A model generated the notes under the pieces. It saw only the letters and a program-made list of their open reading frames with translations. It ran no database searches and was not told where the DNA came from. Positions 1 to 10,238 of a stretch of DNA of 64,000 bases are shown here, piece by piece (position 1 is the first letter of the stretch; every line of letters begins with the position of its first letter). Location of the stretch: NCBI GenBank assembly GCA_963682025.1, contig OY821517.1, forward strand, positions 93,741,946 through 93,805,945. The letters are read 5' to 3'. The position numbers were made by a program, and so were the translations under genes. Source of the stretch: Cordilura impudica (Eukaryota > Arthropoda > Insecta > Diptera > Scathophagidae).

Positions 1-205
1 AATTTCAGAAAACATCAATAGAATTTCAGAAAACATCAATTGTATTTCAGGAAACATCAATTGTATTTCAGAAACCATCAATATAATTTTAGAAAACATC
101 GTTTGAATTTCAGAAAACATCAACTGAATTTCAGAAAACATCAATAGAATTTCAGAAAACATCACTTGAATTTCAGAAAACATCAATTGAATTTCAGAAA
201 ACAGC
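1..205. repeat. 21-bp tandem repeat, start cut by window edge
   Basis: About nine to ten head-to-tail copies of a roughly 21-bp unit built on AATTTCAGAAAACATCAATA. The copies differ by a few bases (ATTG, ATAG, CTTG variants at the unit end). The array is already in progress at base 1, so it continues upstream of the window. Confidence 0.9.
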
Positions 206-432
206 ATAATCGACTTATTTTTTATGCACTGATGTTTTCTTTAATTATTAGATGTTTACACATCTCCCTTGTGATCAGACTCATATGATTTTTTTTGAAA
301 ACCAAATAAAGTTCTGCATGTTTCCCCGTTTTTGTTTAACTGAAATTCTGGTGGAATAGAGGTCTTTTTTCCCGCAGAGTACCTGCTAAAGTTACACAAT
401 TAGACAAAAACTTTCGGCCAATTCTTTTCATG

Positions 433-1080
433 TTAAGTAATTGTCCATAGTTTTGTTGCTATTTGTGCAAAAATATTGTGTGCACAGATTTTCAACGACC
501 TCTCTTCCAAATTCAACTGCTCTGGTGTTACCCACTTCACCTGTATGTGAGAGGGTAGGCTGTTTTGGAATCGCATAATCGCATGAGGTTTTGATGGCAT
601 ATATTGAATAAAAGAACATCGGCTGCGACAGGGCATAAGCTGCTCATCTACAACAATATGTTTTCCACGTATATAATATTTTCCCATTGTTTCTTTGAAA
701 ACTGTAATGCTGTATAATTTATGCCAAAATATTCGGTCGTTTTGAGCACTTGATTTCAAATGATCAGTTTTAATAAATAACCCAAAAAAATGCATGCAGC
801 TCATCCATTTCTATTTGTTTCTACCTATTTGATTGACCATATATTGTAACTGCTTTGTTCGTATATTTTAAAATCTGTTCACAGACGGTCTTATCAATAA
901 ACATTTTGAAGCTACTCCAGATGCTATCCATTGACTTTTCTGGTGAAAGTACAACTGTATCATCTATATTTATATTCTTCATCTGACACTACCATCACGA
1001 GCTCGATTTCAGAATCTGGTGTCGGTCAAGTTCTCTAAAATATCTTCCAGTTGCATCTTACACAGTGGAACGATGGACAT
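433..1080 (-). pseudogene. piggyBac-like transposase remnant
   Basis: Decayed piece of a piggyBac-family (DDE) transposase read on the minus strand. Three blocks are recognisable in order: an N-terminal block near 880-960 (W-S-S-F-K-M-F-I-D then K-Y-T-N-K-A), the region near 790-860 with E-L-H-A-F-F-W, and the core 433-804. The core contains the catalytic-region motif VVDEQL followed by R-C-S-F-I-Q-Y-M-P-S-K-P, typical of piggyBac. A stop and frame changes separate the blocks. No terminal repeats or TTAA sites could be assigned. It is clearly more diverged from the two related piggyBac copies further right than they are from each other, so it is probably a different piggyBac lineage. Confidence 0.75.
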
Positions 1081-1084
1081 ACTT

Positions 1085-1900
1085 TTGCTTTTCTTAATGT
1101 TTTCTAATTGTATATAAAAATTAAACTTCTAAAATAAGAGCTAATTTACCAATTTTATCAACAAACGAACTTATAATAAACAGAATTTATTCAAAACACT
1201 GCTCAGCATTCTATGATTCGGTTAATATTTATATGTAGAGCTTGATAAGCACTGTTGTCCGTTTTTTTTAATGAAATTTGATTGTATTACATTACTGAGT
1301 TAAATTTTTTGCCCTGCTCTGATTATTATACTTAAATATTGAATAGATAAAAATGCAAGAAATTTCTGAAAAAATTTAATAATTATCTACAAAGTTATCA
1401 GCAATTTTATTTCGAATAGAGACTGACAGTCTCTATTGTGCTTTTTAGGGTTAATTAACCTGTGGCTATAAAGATTGTTCGGATTACATTAGGTCAACCA
1501 TGATATAATGATATCCACTATATGACGATTTAACTTAAATATAAAAGCAACTTTTAAATGTACTCTATGCCCCTCTGTGGTATTTGTTATAACTATCAAC
1601 TAAAAACAATTTCCTGCTCCACTTTAACGTTGTCCTCTGTCGAGTAAAATTAATCGAAATCCCATAATTTCGAATATAATGAAAGGTATATGAATAATTG
1701 CCAGAGACCTTTTATCATAAATTCTTAATCAGGTGCTATAATTTTTTATCCGTGAGAGAGAAGAATTAAATAAAACAATAATTTCGACCTAAACGTTTTG
1801 ATAATGTATATGACAGTTTAAAAATTGGTTAAGGTTTGGGTTAATCAAAATAAAAATTTAAAGTTCGGATTCGTTTCAGGGTTTGTTCGGGCTCAAAATT
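1085..1900. other. A+T-rich intergenic DNA, nothing recognised
   Basis: Stops in all frames and no repeat shared with the rest of the window that I could see. Confidence 0.5.
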
Positions 1901-1904
1901 TGAA

Positions 1905-2295
1905 AAAAAATAAAAATACTAGCAGATTCCAGCCCTCGGAATTCGAGTGCAAATTCTAAGAAATTTTATTTTTTCATTAAATAAAGACACTGAAGGTATG
2001 CTAATCAATTATAGCCAGTTCACAAATCAACACGAAAAAACAAACTCATTTTTATTACAAACACATTAACAATTTTAATAAACATACACATAGCATTGTA
2101 TAATTTTATGTATGTGTTATAGCTACTTCAAATACAATTTACTCAAAATAAAGGGAAAAATTTAAAAATCTGTAAATCTGCACATCGGCTAAAAAGAAAT
2201 ACCTTTCAAATAGTATACGTTTGGTCAAAATCGGAATGAAATGGCAGAACAAAACATCGGTCACAAGAAATTGCCTAGTCTATTAATATTATGGA
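1905..2295 (-). repeat. Interspersed repeat R2, inverted copy
   Basis: Matches in reverse orientation the copies at 38994-39390, 38691-38993 and 63010-63276. Shared blocks include TTTGAAAGGTATTTCTTT, GTTAATGTGTTTGTAATA and TTGATTAGCATAC, read on the minus strand here. It abuts the 3' end of the hAT remnant and could be either a separate short element or the terminal region of that hAT family. Confidence 0.75.
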
Positions 2296-3730
2296 TTTTA
2301 AGTAAGAAATTAATTTTTCTTTTCAAAAAAAATTTTTTTAAAGCTAAAAGGGACCTCTCGACTCTTACTTGCATAGCAGGTTGTGAATCTGAGCCGCTTG
2401 ATACAATAATGACGTCTCCGTTTAATGTTGCTCCAAAAATCGTGAATATTTTTTTCTTTTCCCAGTCTTGAATATTTTTCATATATTTCTGTTTATTTTT
2501 TAACTAAGTTATTAATCGAAGCGGTGACATTTAGATTTGAAGAATTTGATTCAGAAAATCTTTCCTTCTCCTTTAAAACTTGTTTGAGCATATCTACTTT
2601 ATCATTTGAAGAGGAAGTTGATTTTGTCATAAAATTTTTTCTTCGTTTTCTGCTATATAGAAGATTGCTAATAAAGTCGTTTTCTCTCTTTGTAATATTT
2701 AAATATAATTCTTTTCAAAATGTTTTTATTTTGTAATCTTTTGTCAGCTTTAATTTAAAACTAAGCCGGGTTATATAAAAATCGCCAAAAGCCATCTGTT
2801 CTTCTTGAAGTTTCAGCGTTAATTTTTTAACAGGTGCAAATTATTCTTAAACCTTTTTCCAAATACCATCATTCATAGTTAAGCCAGCTCCGATTAATTC
2901 CGATTAATTAATTTTACAAATAGCTCTGCATTGATCAAGTTTTTTCTTAAAAGGACTAGATATAGCGTCCAGCACTGCCAACTGTAAACGATAAGCAACA
3001 CATCTGAAATTAATAATATATGGGTGTGAATATGCTAATGTTCCTGCTCCAACTAGTTCACTATTAGAAAGAGCATTTGCTTCAGCTGTGTCAATTTAAT
3101 TTTCCATTTCAAAGATTTCATAATAATTTTTTAGTAAGTCAGCTGCAATTTGATGCCGTAACAACGAAGAACCTAGATAATAAGATTTTTTATATAGGCT
3201 CCCATCTTTCAATTTTGAGTCTCATGGAGGTTGATAGTTTGTAGTCTTATTTTTCCATCAAAAATATATTGAACATTTATCCCTACAATACGTCTATCAA
3301 GACGAGAAGCGGACCCAATTTTAATTTCCAATTTAGTAACATGTCTAATATCCTATATAGATATTATATTATGACTATTAACTGCTACTTCGAGTGTATT
3401 CATAATCGAATGAATTATTTCTTTCAAGCTAGAATCTTTAATGATGGCGAAAGCACGGTCATTGACGGTTGCTAATTTTATGCATGAATCAATGATAATA
3501 TATTGCATTTTCCTTCGCTCTTGGTCTTTTATTGATGGTCAGACTTTAGATGTTGACGATTGATTTTTTGCTTTCTTGTATAATTCAGGACGCTTCCATT
3601 GTATATGCCAGCCAAGATTTGCCGCATGTTTACCTTTCACTTCATACTTGCATTCTGAGCATATAGACAGATTTTTTCCTGCATCATAAATGAATAAATT
3701 TTTCGTAAATCTATGGAATAGGAAATTCAA
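2250..3730 (-). pseudogene. hAT transposase remnant with BED-type zinc finger
   Basis: The minus strand reads as a decayed hAT transposase. At 3539-3751 there is a BED-finger-like N-terminus (S-I-C-S-E-C, then K-G-K-H-A-A-N-L and a degraded H...H position). Near 3400-3480 comes the block L-A-T-V-N-D-R-A-F-A-I-I. Near 3000 comes C-V-A-Y-R-L-Q-L-A-V. Near 2840 comes K-K-L-T-L-K-L-Q-E-E-Q-M. Near 2350-2450 comes a C-terminal part (N-I-H-D-F-W, later a degraded dimerisation block). Several stops and frame changes break it. The family's usual length is about 600-700 residues, and this spans most of it. It is not expected to make protein. Confidence 0.7.
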
Positions 3731-3737
3731 AAACTTC

Positions 3738-4100
3738 AGAGTAGTCCCCATTACAAATGACCCCTACGAGATCGAATTAATTTGCCATAATATCCAAACT
3801 ATCATATAGATCTCGGTCAAATTGGGTTTGTTTATTTCATCCATTCATGAGTAGTCTAAAAATAAACCTTGTAGGACAATTCTTGGTCATAGCCCCCATA
3901 TGAAGCTGATTCCCGATCTTTACTTAAATCTGTCAAAAAAAAAAGTATTGCATAGATTTTTCTCAAATTTGGTTGTATATGTTTTTGCAAAAAATAAGTG
4001 ACCTTACCAAATATGGTAAATGTACATCCGCTATGAATATTTAATATCTGAAGGAAAATATGTTAATAACAATGTCACTCAAATTTGGTTTATTATTGGG
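3738..4100 (+). mobile_element. Hairpin-headed repeat (HHR), internal fragment
   Basis: Degenerate internal piece of the same family as 8547-9352. It holds the blocks CCGATCTTTACTTAAATC, TCTCAAATTTGGTTG and GACCTTACCAAATATGG in the usual order. Both terminal parts are missing. Confidence 0.75.
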
Positions 4101-4505
4101 TTCAACGGCTCTGGGTTCAAAATTTTTATAAATAGTGTACACGTTTGCATTCGGGCTCGGGTTCGGCTTCGTCTTCAGTCCTTGGTTAGAACCTTAGTGT
4201 GTTCATTTATATCCAGGCATCAAGTACATGATGCTATCAATCAAATTTGGTTTCTAGTTTGTAAATATTATTTACACAAAAAAAAAAGTTTCATAACATT
4301 TTTCAATTAAGCGTTTGATTGAATATAAAATTAGAATGCTAACATTACTTAACTGAATCAATTAAAAGTTTTAATTAAATTCATAATCAATACATATAAA
4401 GTGTTCACGAATTAATTGATTTAATTAAATTATATGTTTAAGTCTTACTAAAATTATCTCTTAAATGTAAAATTCGATTAAGACTTACAATATTTTGGGC
4501 ACAAC
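4100..4505. other. A+T-rich spacer, nothing recognised
   Basis: No open frame with family resemblance and no shared repeat recognised. Confidence 0.4.
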
Positions 4506-4750
4506 TATGCTGCCAACATGTTGAAGAGGTCCTCATTTTGCCTTACCCTTGATGCTTTAAATGTGTTCTGCAATCTATATTTTTTATAAAATTTGTAAAG
4601 AGACTCCTGTGCTTCTTCAGAAAGCTCTCCAATTGGCAAAGACTGGCACTCAATTATATCTTTGCCATGCGTCAATATTTTGTGGACGGTCGGGGTCAAC
4701 TTCTTCTGTGGATACATTTCTGCTAAAAGAGATGCAGTTTTCGATGCATA

Positions 4751-5990
4751 TCTATATATATAAAATTCATTTTCTGTTTGTTTGTTTGTTTATTTGTTTG
4801 TTTGTTTGTTTGTTTGTTTGACCGCTATACAAATTTTTATTTTTCAACGGATTTTCCTAAAATTTTGCACACACGTTCTCCATACCCCAGGAAAGGTCGC
4901 CATATTTTTTTTACCTGCCACGCCTACTTTTACGCCCACTTTTAATGTAAAATTCATTTTCTGTTTTATTCATATTTGTTCACTATACAAATTTTTATTT
5001 GTTAACTGATTTCTCTGAAATTCGGTACACACGATCCCTGTACTCCAGCTAAGGTCACCATATACTTCTTATCGACCACGCCTACTTTTACGCCCACTTT
5101 TTATATACAATTCATTTTCTGCTTTTTAGTATATTTGTTCCCAATACAAGTTTTTATTTTTCAACCGATTTCTCTGAAATTTGCTACACACGATCCCCAT
5201 GCTCCAGGAAAGGTCTCCATATAATTCTTACCGGCCACGCCTACTTTTACGCCCACTTTTTGTATACAATTCATTTTCTGTTTTTTGGTATATTTGTTCC
5301 ATACACAAATTTTTATTTTTCAACCGATTTTTCTGAAATTTGGTACACACGATCTCTCTGCTCCAGGGAGGGTCGACATATTCTTCGTACCGTCACGCCT
5401 ACTGTTACGCCCACTTTTTGTATACAATTCATATTCTGTTTTTTGGTACATTTGTTCGCTACACAATTATTTTTTTTAAACGGATTTCTCTGAAATTTGC
5501 TACACACGATCTCTGTACTCCAGAGAGGTCACCATATGATTCTTGCCGGCCACGCCTTCCTCTACGCCAACTTTTTATACAAAACTAATTTTCTGTTTTT
5601 TGGTATATTTGTTCACTATAGAAATTTTTATTTTTCAAGGGATGTCTACAATTTGTTCACACGATCTCTATACTACAGGGAAGGTCACCATATGCTTCTT
5701 ACAGGCCACGCCTACTTTGCGCCAACTTCTATGTATATAAAACTTATTTTTTTTCCTTTCATTTGTTTCTTTATTTGATTGCTATACAAACTTTCATTTT
5801 TCAATGGTTTTCTCCGAAATTTAGTACATATTCCAGGGAAGGTCGCCACATGAGTTTTACCGACCACGCCTACTTTTACGCCCAATTTTCATATAAAATT
5901 CATATCTTGTTGTGTGGTATATTTCTTCCCTATACAAATTTGTACTTTTCAACGGATTTCTCTGAAATTTGGTTTACACGGAAATAACTA
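4751..5990 (+). repeat. About eight tandem units of roughly 158 bp inside Helitron 1
   Basis: Units recur near 4762, 4950, 5108, 5268, 5428, 5585, 5740 and 5897. Each contains ATTCATTTTCTG, a block like TATACAAATTTTTATTTTTC, a block like CTGAAATTTGGTACACACGA and CACGCCTACTTTTACGCCCA. A (TTTG)n microsatellite lies at 4778-4820. Small open frames in these units are by-products of the repeat. Confidence 0.9.
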
Positions 5991-5991
5991 C

Positions 5992-7105
5992 ACGGTGAAC
6001 AAATTCCCGAAACTTAAAAAAGGTACCCAAAAGCATTGAACAAATTCCCCATTTTTTTTTAATCGAAAGAAAAAATGAACTTACTTCCCAAATTCATTCT
6101 TAAATTTTAAAATATTTTTATTTAATGAATTTTGTTAAATATTTATTTTAGTAAACATTTGCATACTCCTCTCAATATATGTCCTACAATAAATGCATTT
6201 AAATTGGGTATTCTTTTCAATAGCATTATTTCGGTGCGCGGAAGCTACGCGCACGGGGAATACAGCTTAGCTAGAATATCGGAATGATCTGAAAAATATA
6301 TTTTGACAATTAAAATAAGTTGGCAACAGCTGCGTGGCAGCACAGGTGTGGTTGCGAAACGCGCGGAAGCGGCGCGCGGTGCGCGACCGCGGCCTCGGAC
6401 ACGATGAAACACGAGAACTAAGCGGCAGCACGGGTAGTAGCTGCGAGGAAGCGGGACGAGGCGCGCGGACGCGAAGGCGACGGAGGCGGACGCGACGCGC
6501 TCGCGAAACACAGCTCAGAAAAAATATCGCAATGGTCTGAAAAATATATTTTGCCGATTAAAATAAGTTGACAACAACTGCGTGGCAGCACGGGTCTGCC
6601 TGCAAAACGCGCGGAAGCGGACGCGACTCGCTCGCGGAACACAGCATAGTGAAATGTCGTATGATAAATTTTATCTACGTATGTGAAATAATTACCTGTT
6701 GATCAAAATAGGCCACACATATACTATAAGCAGTTGCTTAAAGAAACCTTGCGACACAACGTCGCATTAGTCTTTCATTTCTGAAATTGAATTTAATGTC
6801 TCTGCTCAATGGCGATCACTTATTGAATGAAGTAATTAAATTTTTAAAAGTTTTGATTCCTTTAATTTGCGAACCATTCCAGTATATTTGATGTTTATAA
6901 ATAAACTGAAAAAAAAAAAAACTTAAAGCGGTTTCGCAGCTTATTTTTGAAGCATTTTTGATGCAGCATCTTAAAAAACTTCTAAATTAAAAAATCTAAA
7001 AATTTTTAATTGAAATAAAAAATTAATTTACTGCCCATACAAATTTTTTGGGAGAAAGTTCATTTTATTGGGGAATTTGTTAATTGGGGACTGAGTACTT
7101 AGTGC
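5992..7105. mobile_element. Inverted-repeat-bounded insert with a GC-rich core, inside Helitron 1
   Basis: Left side (about 5995-6095) carries GAACAAATTCCC twice plus AAAATGAACTTACTTCCC. Right side (about 7035-7105) carries their inverse (GGGGAATTTGTTAATTGGGG and AAAGTTCATTTTATTGGGG). The core at 6230-6650 is sharply GC-rich, unlike anything else in the window. It contains a direct duplication: the block AAATATATTTTGMCRATTAA and following GCGTGGCAGCAC appear near 6290 and 6540. The target duplication is not obvious. It may be a MITE-like insertion or Helitron-captured DNA. Confidence 0.5.
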
Positions 7106-7639
7106 CTGGTAAGCATATTGAACCATTTTTCAAGTCAAAGGCTTTTTTATCCCGGGCAAGACCGGGTAAAAACAGCTAGTTCTCCATATTTTGTAGAATT
7201 GACATTTTCTTTGCAGTTTAAAACATTCAAGATCGTTCCCAATCTTTTCACGATTTGATTGTCAATTCCAGTGATTCTGGTTACTGCCTCATCATTTTCA
7301 AAAAATCTCCTAGAAGTGTTTCCATCGTTTGAGTTACCGTCTCCGTGCTTGGGACAGTCTATTTTAGTCCAACTTGTTTAAAAAAAGCATTCTGTATTTG
7401 CTTCTTTCTAATCTTTTCCTTATCCTTTATTTATGTATTTTCATCGAAGTTTTCCTCCTCTTGTGGTAGGGTATACGCCAGTTTTAGCAAGAACTCCATA
7501 CACCTTATCCTTGCGTGCAATGGCGACATTCCATATTCGTAATTCTTCTCGTTTGTAGAACGCCACGGTTTCAGTACTTGTTGCGCCAACTTTCAGTCGT
7601 AGACTGATCCAGGCATTATGCATATTTTGCAATATATAG

Positions 7640-8523
7640 GCTTATGCTACCATGCTTAAAAATTTACCTGTTCCCTGCATACACATGGATTTAGGCTGAA
7701 TTATGCAATTTTGATATTATGCTTGTGTCTAAATAAGATTTGTGCCTATCTGGAGGGACCATAAGTCAATATTGTTCTTGACCATTTGTACTCCAAAGTA
7801 ATTTTTAAGTGAGGTGCGTACCTGCGAATTTCAATGAGTAGTTTTTTGTGCATCCTGTGTCGGTAACGGAATATTGGGAGTAGAATTTGGCAGAGGCTCA
7901 CAGGTAGATAACCGACTTAAAATGCAATTTTCAAACTATTAGATCAAATTACTGTCAGTCAAAACATGTAAGGGATGCACGCCATACAATTTCTGCAACC
8001 ATGTCTTTTTAACCTTTTTTACCTCTAGAAGCCAAACGGGCACGTACGGGCAGATAAAACCTTTTGAATTATGTAAAGAAATAATCAAAGAACATGTTTT
8101 GCTAATATTGCAAATATAGAAAAATATGGATTTTTTTTATTTTCCGTCAAATTTGAAAAATAGTGAAAAAACGGTTAGTTTTTAAATAGTGATTTACCAG
8201 GAGAAACACAAAGCAAACAGTTAATTTTTTTTTATCATTATACATTTAATAAATACGTCAATTAACACAAATAAAAAATAAGGCGATTCGTTACCTATTT
8301 TTCGTGATATTACACCTGAAATCGCAACAAATTGACTAAAAATTGTGTGTTTTTTGAAAACCGAAAGTCGGTCAACTTTGAACGGTTATATCTTCTAAAC
8401 TAAAAATGTGATATTATTAAGAGTAGCATATTTGAAATTGTTGAAAAGTTTCCTATAACATGGGTTTATTTAAAACTCGGCGCACATGAAAATTTTGATT
8501 TTTGCAACCTCGTTTGCTTTTCG
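7640..8523 (-). other. Transib copy 2, 5' non-coding region
   Basis: This stretch reads on the minus strand as the leader seen at 50513-51290 in the full copy. Examples are the block GGGATGCACGCCATACAATT near 7972 (inverse near 50940) and CGGTTATATCTTCTAAAC near 8384. It has no coding content. Its conservation between the copies shows the leader belongs to the element. Confidence 0.85.
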
Positions 8524-8546
8524 GGCGCCACTGTGAGGCGTTGGTA

Positions 8547-9352
8547 TTTTTATACCCTATACCACTATGTAGTTTGGGTATAATGACTTTATGCTGCTGT
8601 TTGTAACTACCAAAAATATTTGACCTTTATTTGACCTTTTATTATACCGGTCGACTCAGAATCACTATCTTAGTCGATTTAACGATTTCCGTTCGTCCGT
8701 CCGTCCGTCTGTGTGTCCATGTAAGCCTTGTAATCAAAGTACAGGTCGCAAATATGAATAATATTCATTGAATATGTTTTAAAGAAATTTTGTATTTAAT
8801 CTTTTATCGACCATGGGATGAACGCTATTGAAATTGGTGAAAATCGGTCCATGTTCAGACCTAGTCCCCATACAAATGACCCTATGAAATAGACATAAAT
8901 TGCCATAACATCCAAATTATCATATAGATCTTAGTAAAATTGGGTTTGTATGTGTTTATTGTATCCATTAATCGGTGGTGTAAAAATAATCCCTATTGGA
9001 CAATTCTTAGTCATAGGCCCCACATAGAGCTGCTTCCCGATCTTCACTTAAATCTATCAAAAATACAAAACAAGTGCACAGATTTTTCTCAAATTTGGAT
9101 TTTTCAAAATATAAGTGACTTTACCAAATATGGTTAGTATCGGTCCATTTTTTGACCTAGTTAGTCCACACATAAATATAGCATCCGATATGAACTTCTT
9201 CATACCTGCAAAAAAATTAATAGCAATGCCACTCAAATTTGGGTTTTGCTTACTTTATATAACCAGTTAATTGGACCGAAGAGATAGTGTTTCTAAACCA
9301 TGGTACAGGGTATCGTACGGTCGGTCTAGACTGACTATAATTTTCTTACTTG
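8547..9352 (+). mobile_element. Hairpin-headed repeat (HHR), full-length copy
   Basis: Starts with a T-run then TATACCCTATACCACTATG, which folds with the following AGTTTGGGTATA. It continues with a tetranucleotide CCGT run (about 8695-8710), then several diverged sub-repeats of the form CGGTCCAT..GACCTAGT..CCCCATA. It ends with an imperfect palindrome GTCGGTCTAGACTGAC and TTTTCTTACTTG. The block GGTACAGGGTAT near 9301 is the near inverse of the head ATACCCTATACC, giving subterminal inverted repeats. There is no coding capacity, so it is a non-autonomous element. Confidence 0.9.
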
Positions 9353-9369
9353 TTTTTTTTTTTTGCTTG

Positions 9370-9702
9370 TAGGTCCGATAAATAGGTACTTCCTATAAAT
9401 AGGTACTCTTCCTGGATCTGATTTTACATATTTCAGCTTTTAAAACTTGATTAAGGCGTTTTATTTCTAGCTTATCGGAAATACACCTGCACCGTATGCA
9501 ATTTCTTCTAGAACAGCTTCTAGCAGTGATTTTGAGTTTGAATTGAAAGTTGTTTATGGTGGGTTAAAGGGTATCAACTTTTTTGAAACACTAATATTAA
9601 CGGCATCTTTAGTAGTAATATATAAAGCTGTAATCATATCGTCAATAACATTGGGTTTTGTGATCACGTAAATGGTTGATATATGTGGAATATCTGTGTC
9701 AA
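9370..9702 (-). pseudogene. LINE fragment, part downstream of the endonuclease
   Basis: The minus strand reads P-N-V-I-D-D-M-I-T-A-L-Y then A-V-N-I-S-V-S-K-K, then (frame change) a basic stretch with R-S-C-S-R-R-N. This resembles the linker between endonuclease and reverse transcriptase in I/jockey-type LINEs. It is the continuation of the piece at 12355-12457; the CACTG element (9706-12351) lies between them. Too short for a clade call. Confidence 0.45.
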
Positions 9703-10238
9703 TTACACTGTGCGACAACCAAAATCGGGACGGGATGAAACCACCGGGGACAGTTATATCGGTCAAAAAAATTTATACGTGTCGCGACGTTTCGCTGGGT
9801 ATAGGGGAATTTGTCACCTTTTGGGCTCTTTTGTTTGACATAACTCGAGAACTACTAGTCCCATTTTGCTGAAATAAATTTAGAATACTTAAGAATTACA
9901 ATAGCTTTAATCTGCTTTCTACTTATATCAACTCAATCAAGAGTTTCGCAGTTATTAATAAATTTATGAAGAATAACAAATTTATGAGTGCTCATTATTT
10001 GGAAAGTTATAAAAAATTTGAAACGAATTTGTATGAGCCCTGGTTTTAGAAGGCTCAATCAGGTAAATATACTCCCTTAACAGATGCGTTCATTCATAAG
10101 TACCTCTCAGTTAAATATTGAAAAATACGTAGTATATATGTGTTCATTGTCATTTTATGTCATTTAACAAGTGTCTACGAACGCGAGACGTACGGTTTTT
10201 TAAAAGCGACGAACAAATAATAGAAGTATAAAATCGAA

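Larger units (their letters stand above)
4751..7179 (+). mobile_element. Non-autonomous Helitron (Helitron 1)
   Basis: Begins with TC (TCTATATATATAAAATT) and ends with CTAG at 7176-7179. A short stem-loop (CCCGG-gcaaga-CCGGG, 7151-7166) lies about 10 bp upstream of the end. It sits between A (4750) and T (7180), the classic Helitron target. Removing it restores the Transib sequence, and the equivalent unoccupied site is at about 53006-53030 in the full Transib copy (opposite strand). No Rep/helicase coding is present, so it is a non-autonomous member. Confidence 0.93.
4506..7632 (-). pseudogene. Transib transposase fragments (two exon-like pieces)
   Basis: Piece one (4506-4747) encodes the C-terminal block with K-L-T-P-T-V-H-K-I-L and S-E-E-A-Q-E-S-L. 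Piece two (7183-7632) encodes an N-terminal start fused to the central region around A-R-K-D-K-V-Y-G-V-L. Both align with the full copy (51290-53402) but are separated by the inserted Helitron, and the D-containing catalytic motifs are absent. It is therefore a non-functional derivative. Confidence 0.85.
4506..8535 (-). mobile_element. Transib copy 2: inverted, internally deleted, split by a Helitron
   Basis: Minus-strand relative of the full-length Transib at 50500-53696. Its 5' end carries the same terminal sequence (GGCGCCACTGTG at 8524-8535). From 7632 upward it follows the 5' untranslated region of the full copy. At about 7555-7580 the N-terminal codons jump straight to the middle of the transposase, a deletion of roughly 1.27 kb compared with the full copy, apparently at the short block TTCTACAAACGAG. 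The 3' end is cut off at 4506, inside the C-terminal coding region, so no target duplication can be checked. A Helitron sits at 4751-7179. Confidence 0.9.

Noticed and set aside
1..205. CRISPR-like array.
   Set aside because: Units are contiguous and about 21 bp with no unique spacers, and the DNA is clearly eukaryotic.
4751..5990. Phe/Leu-rich ORFs in several overlapping frames.
   Set aside because: They repeat with the 158-bp units and overlap in different frames; by-products of the minisatellite.
6245..6642. Arg/Ala-rich ORFs on both strands in the GC-rich islet.
   Set aside because: Open frames are expected in GC-rich, duplicated DNA. No motif, and both strands are equally open.
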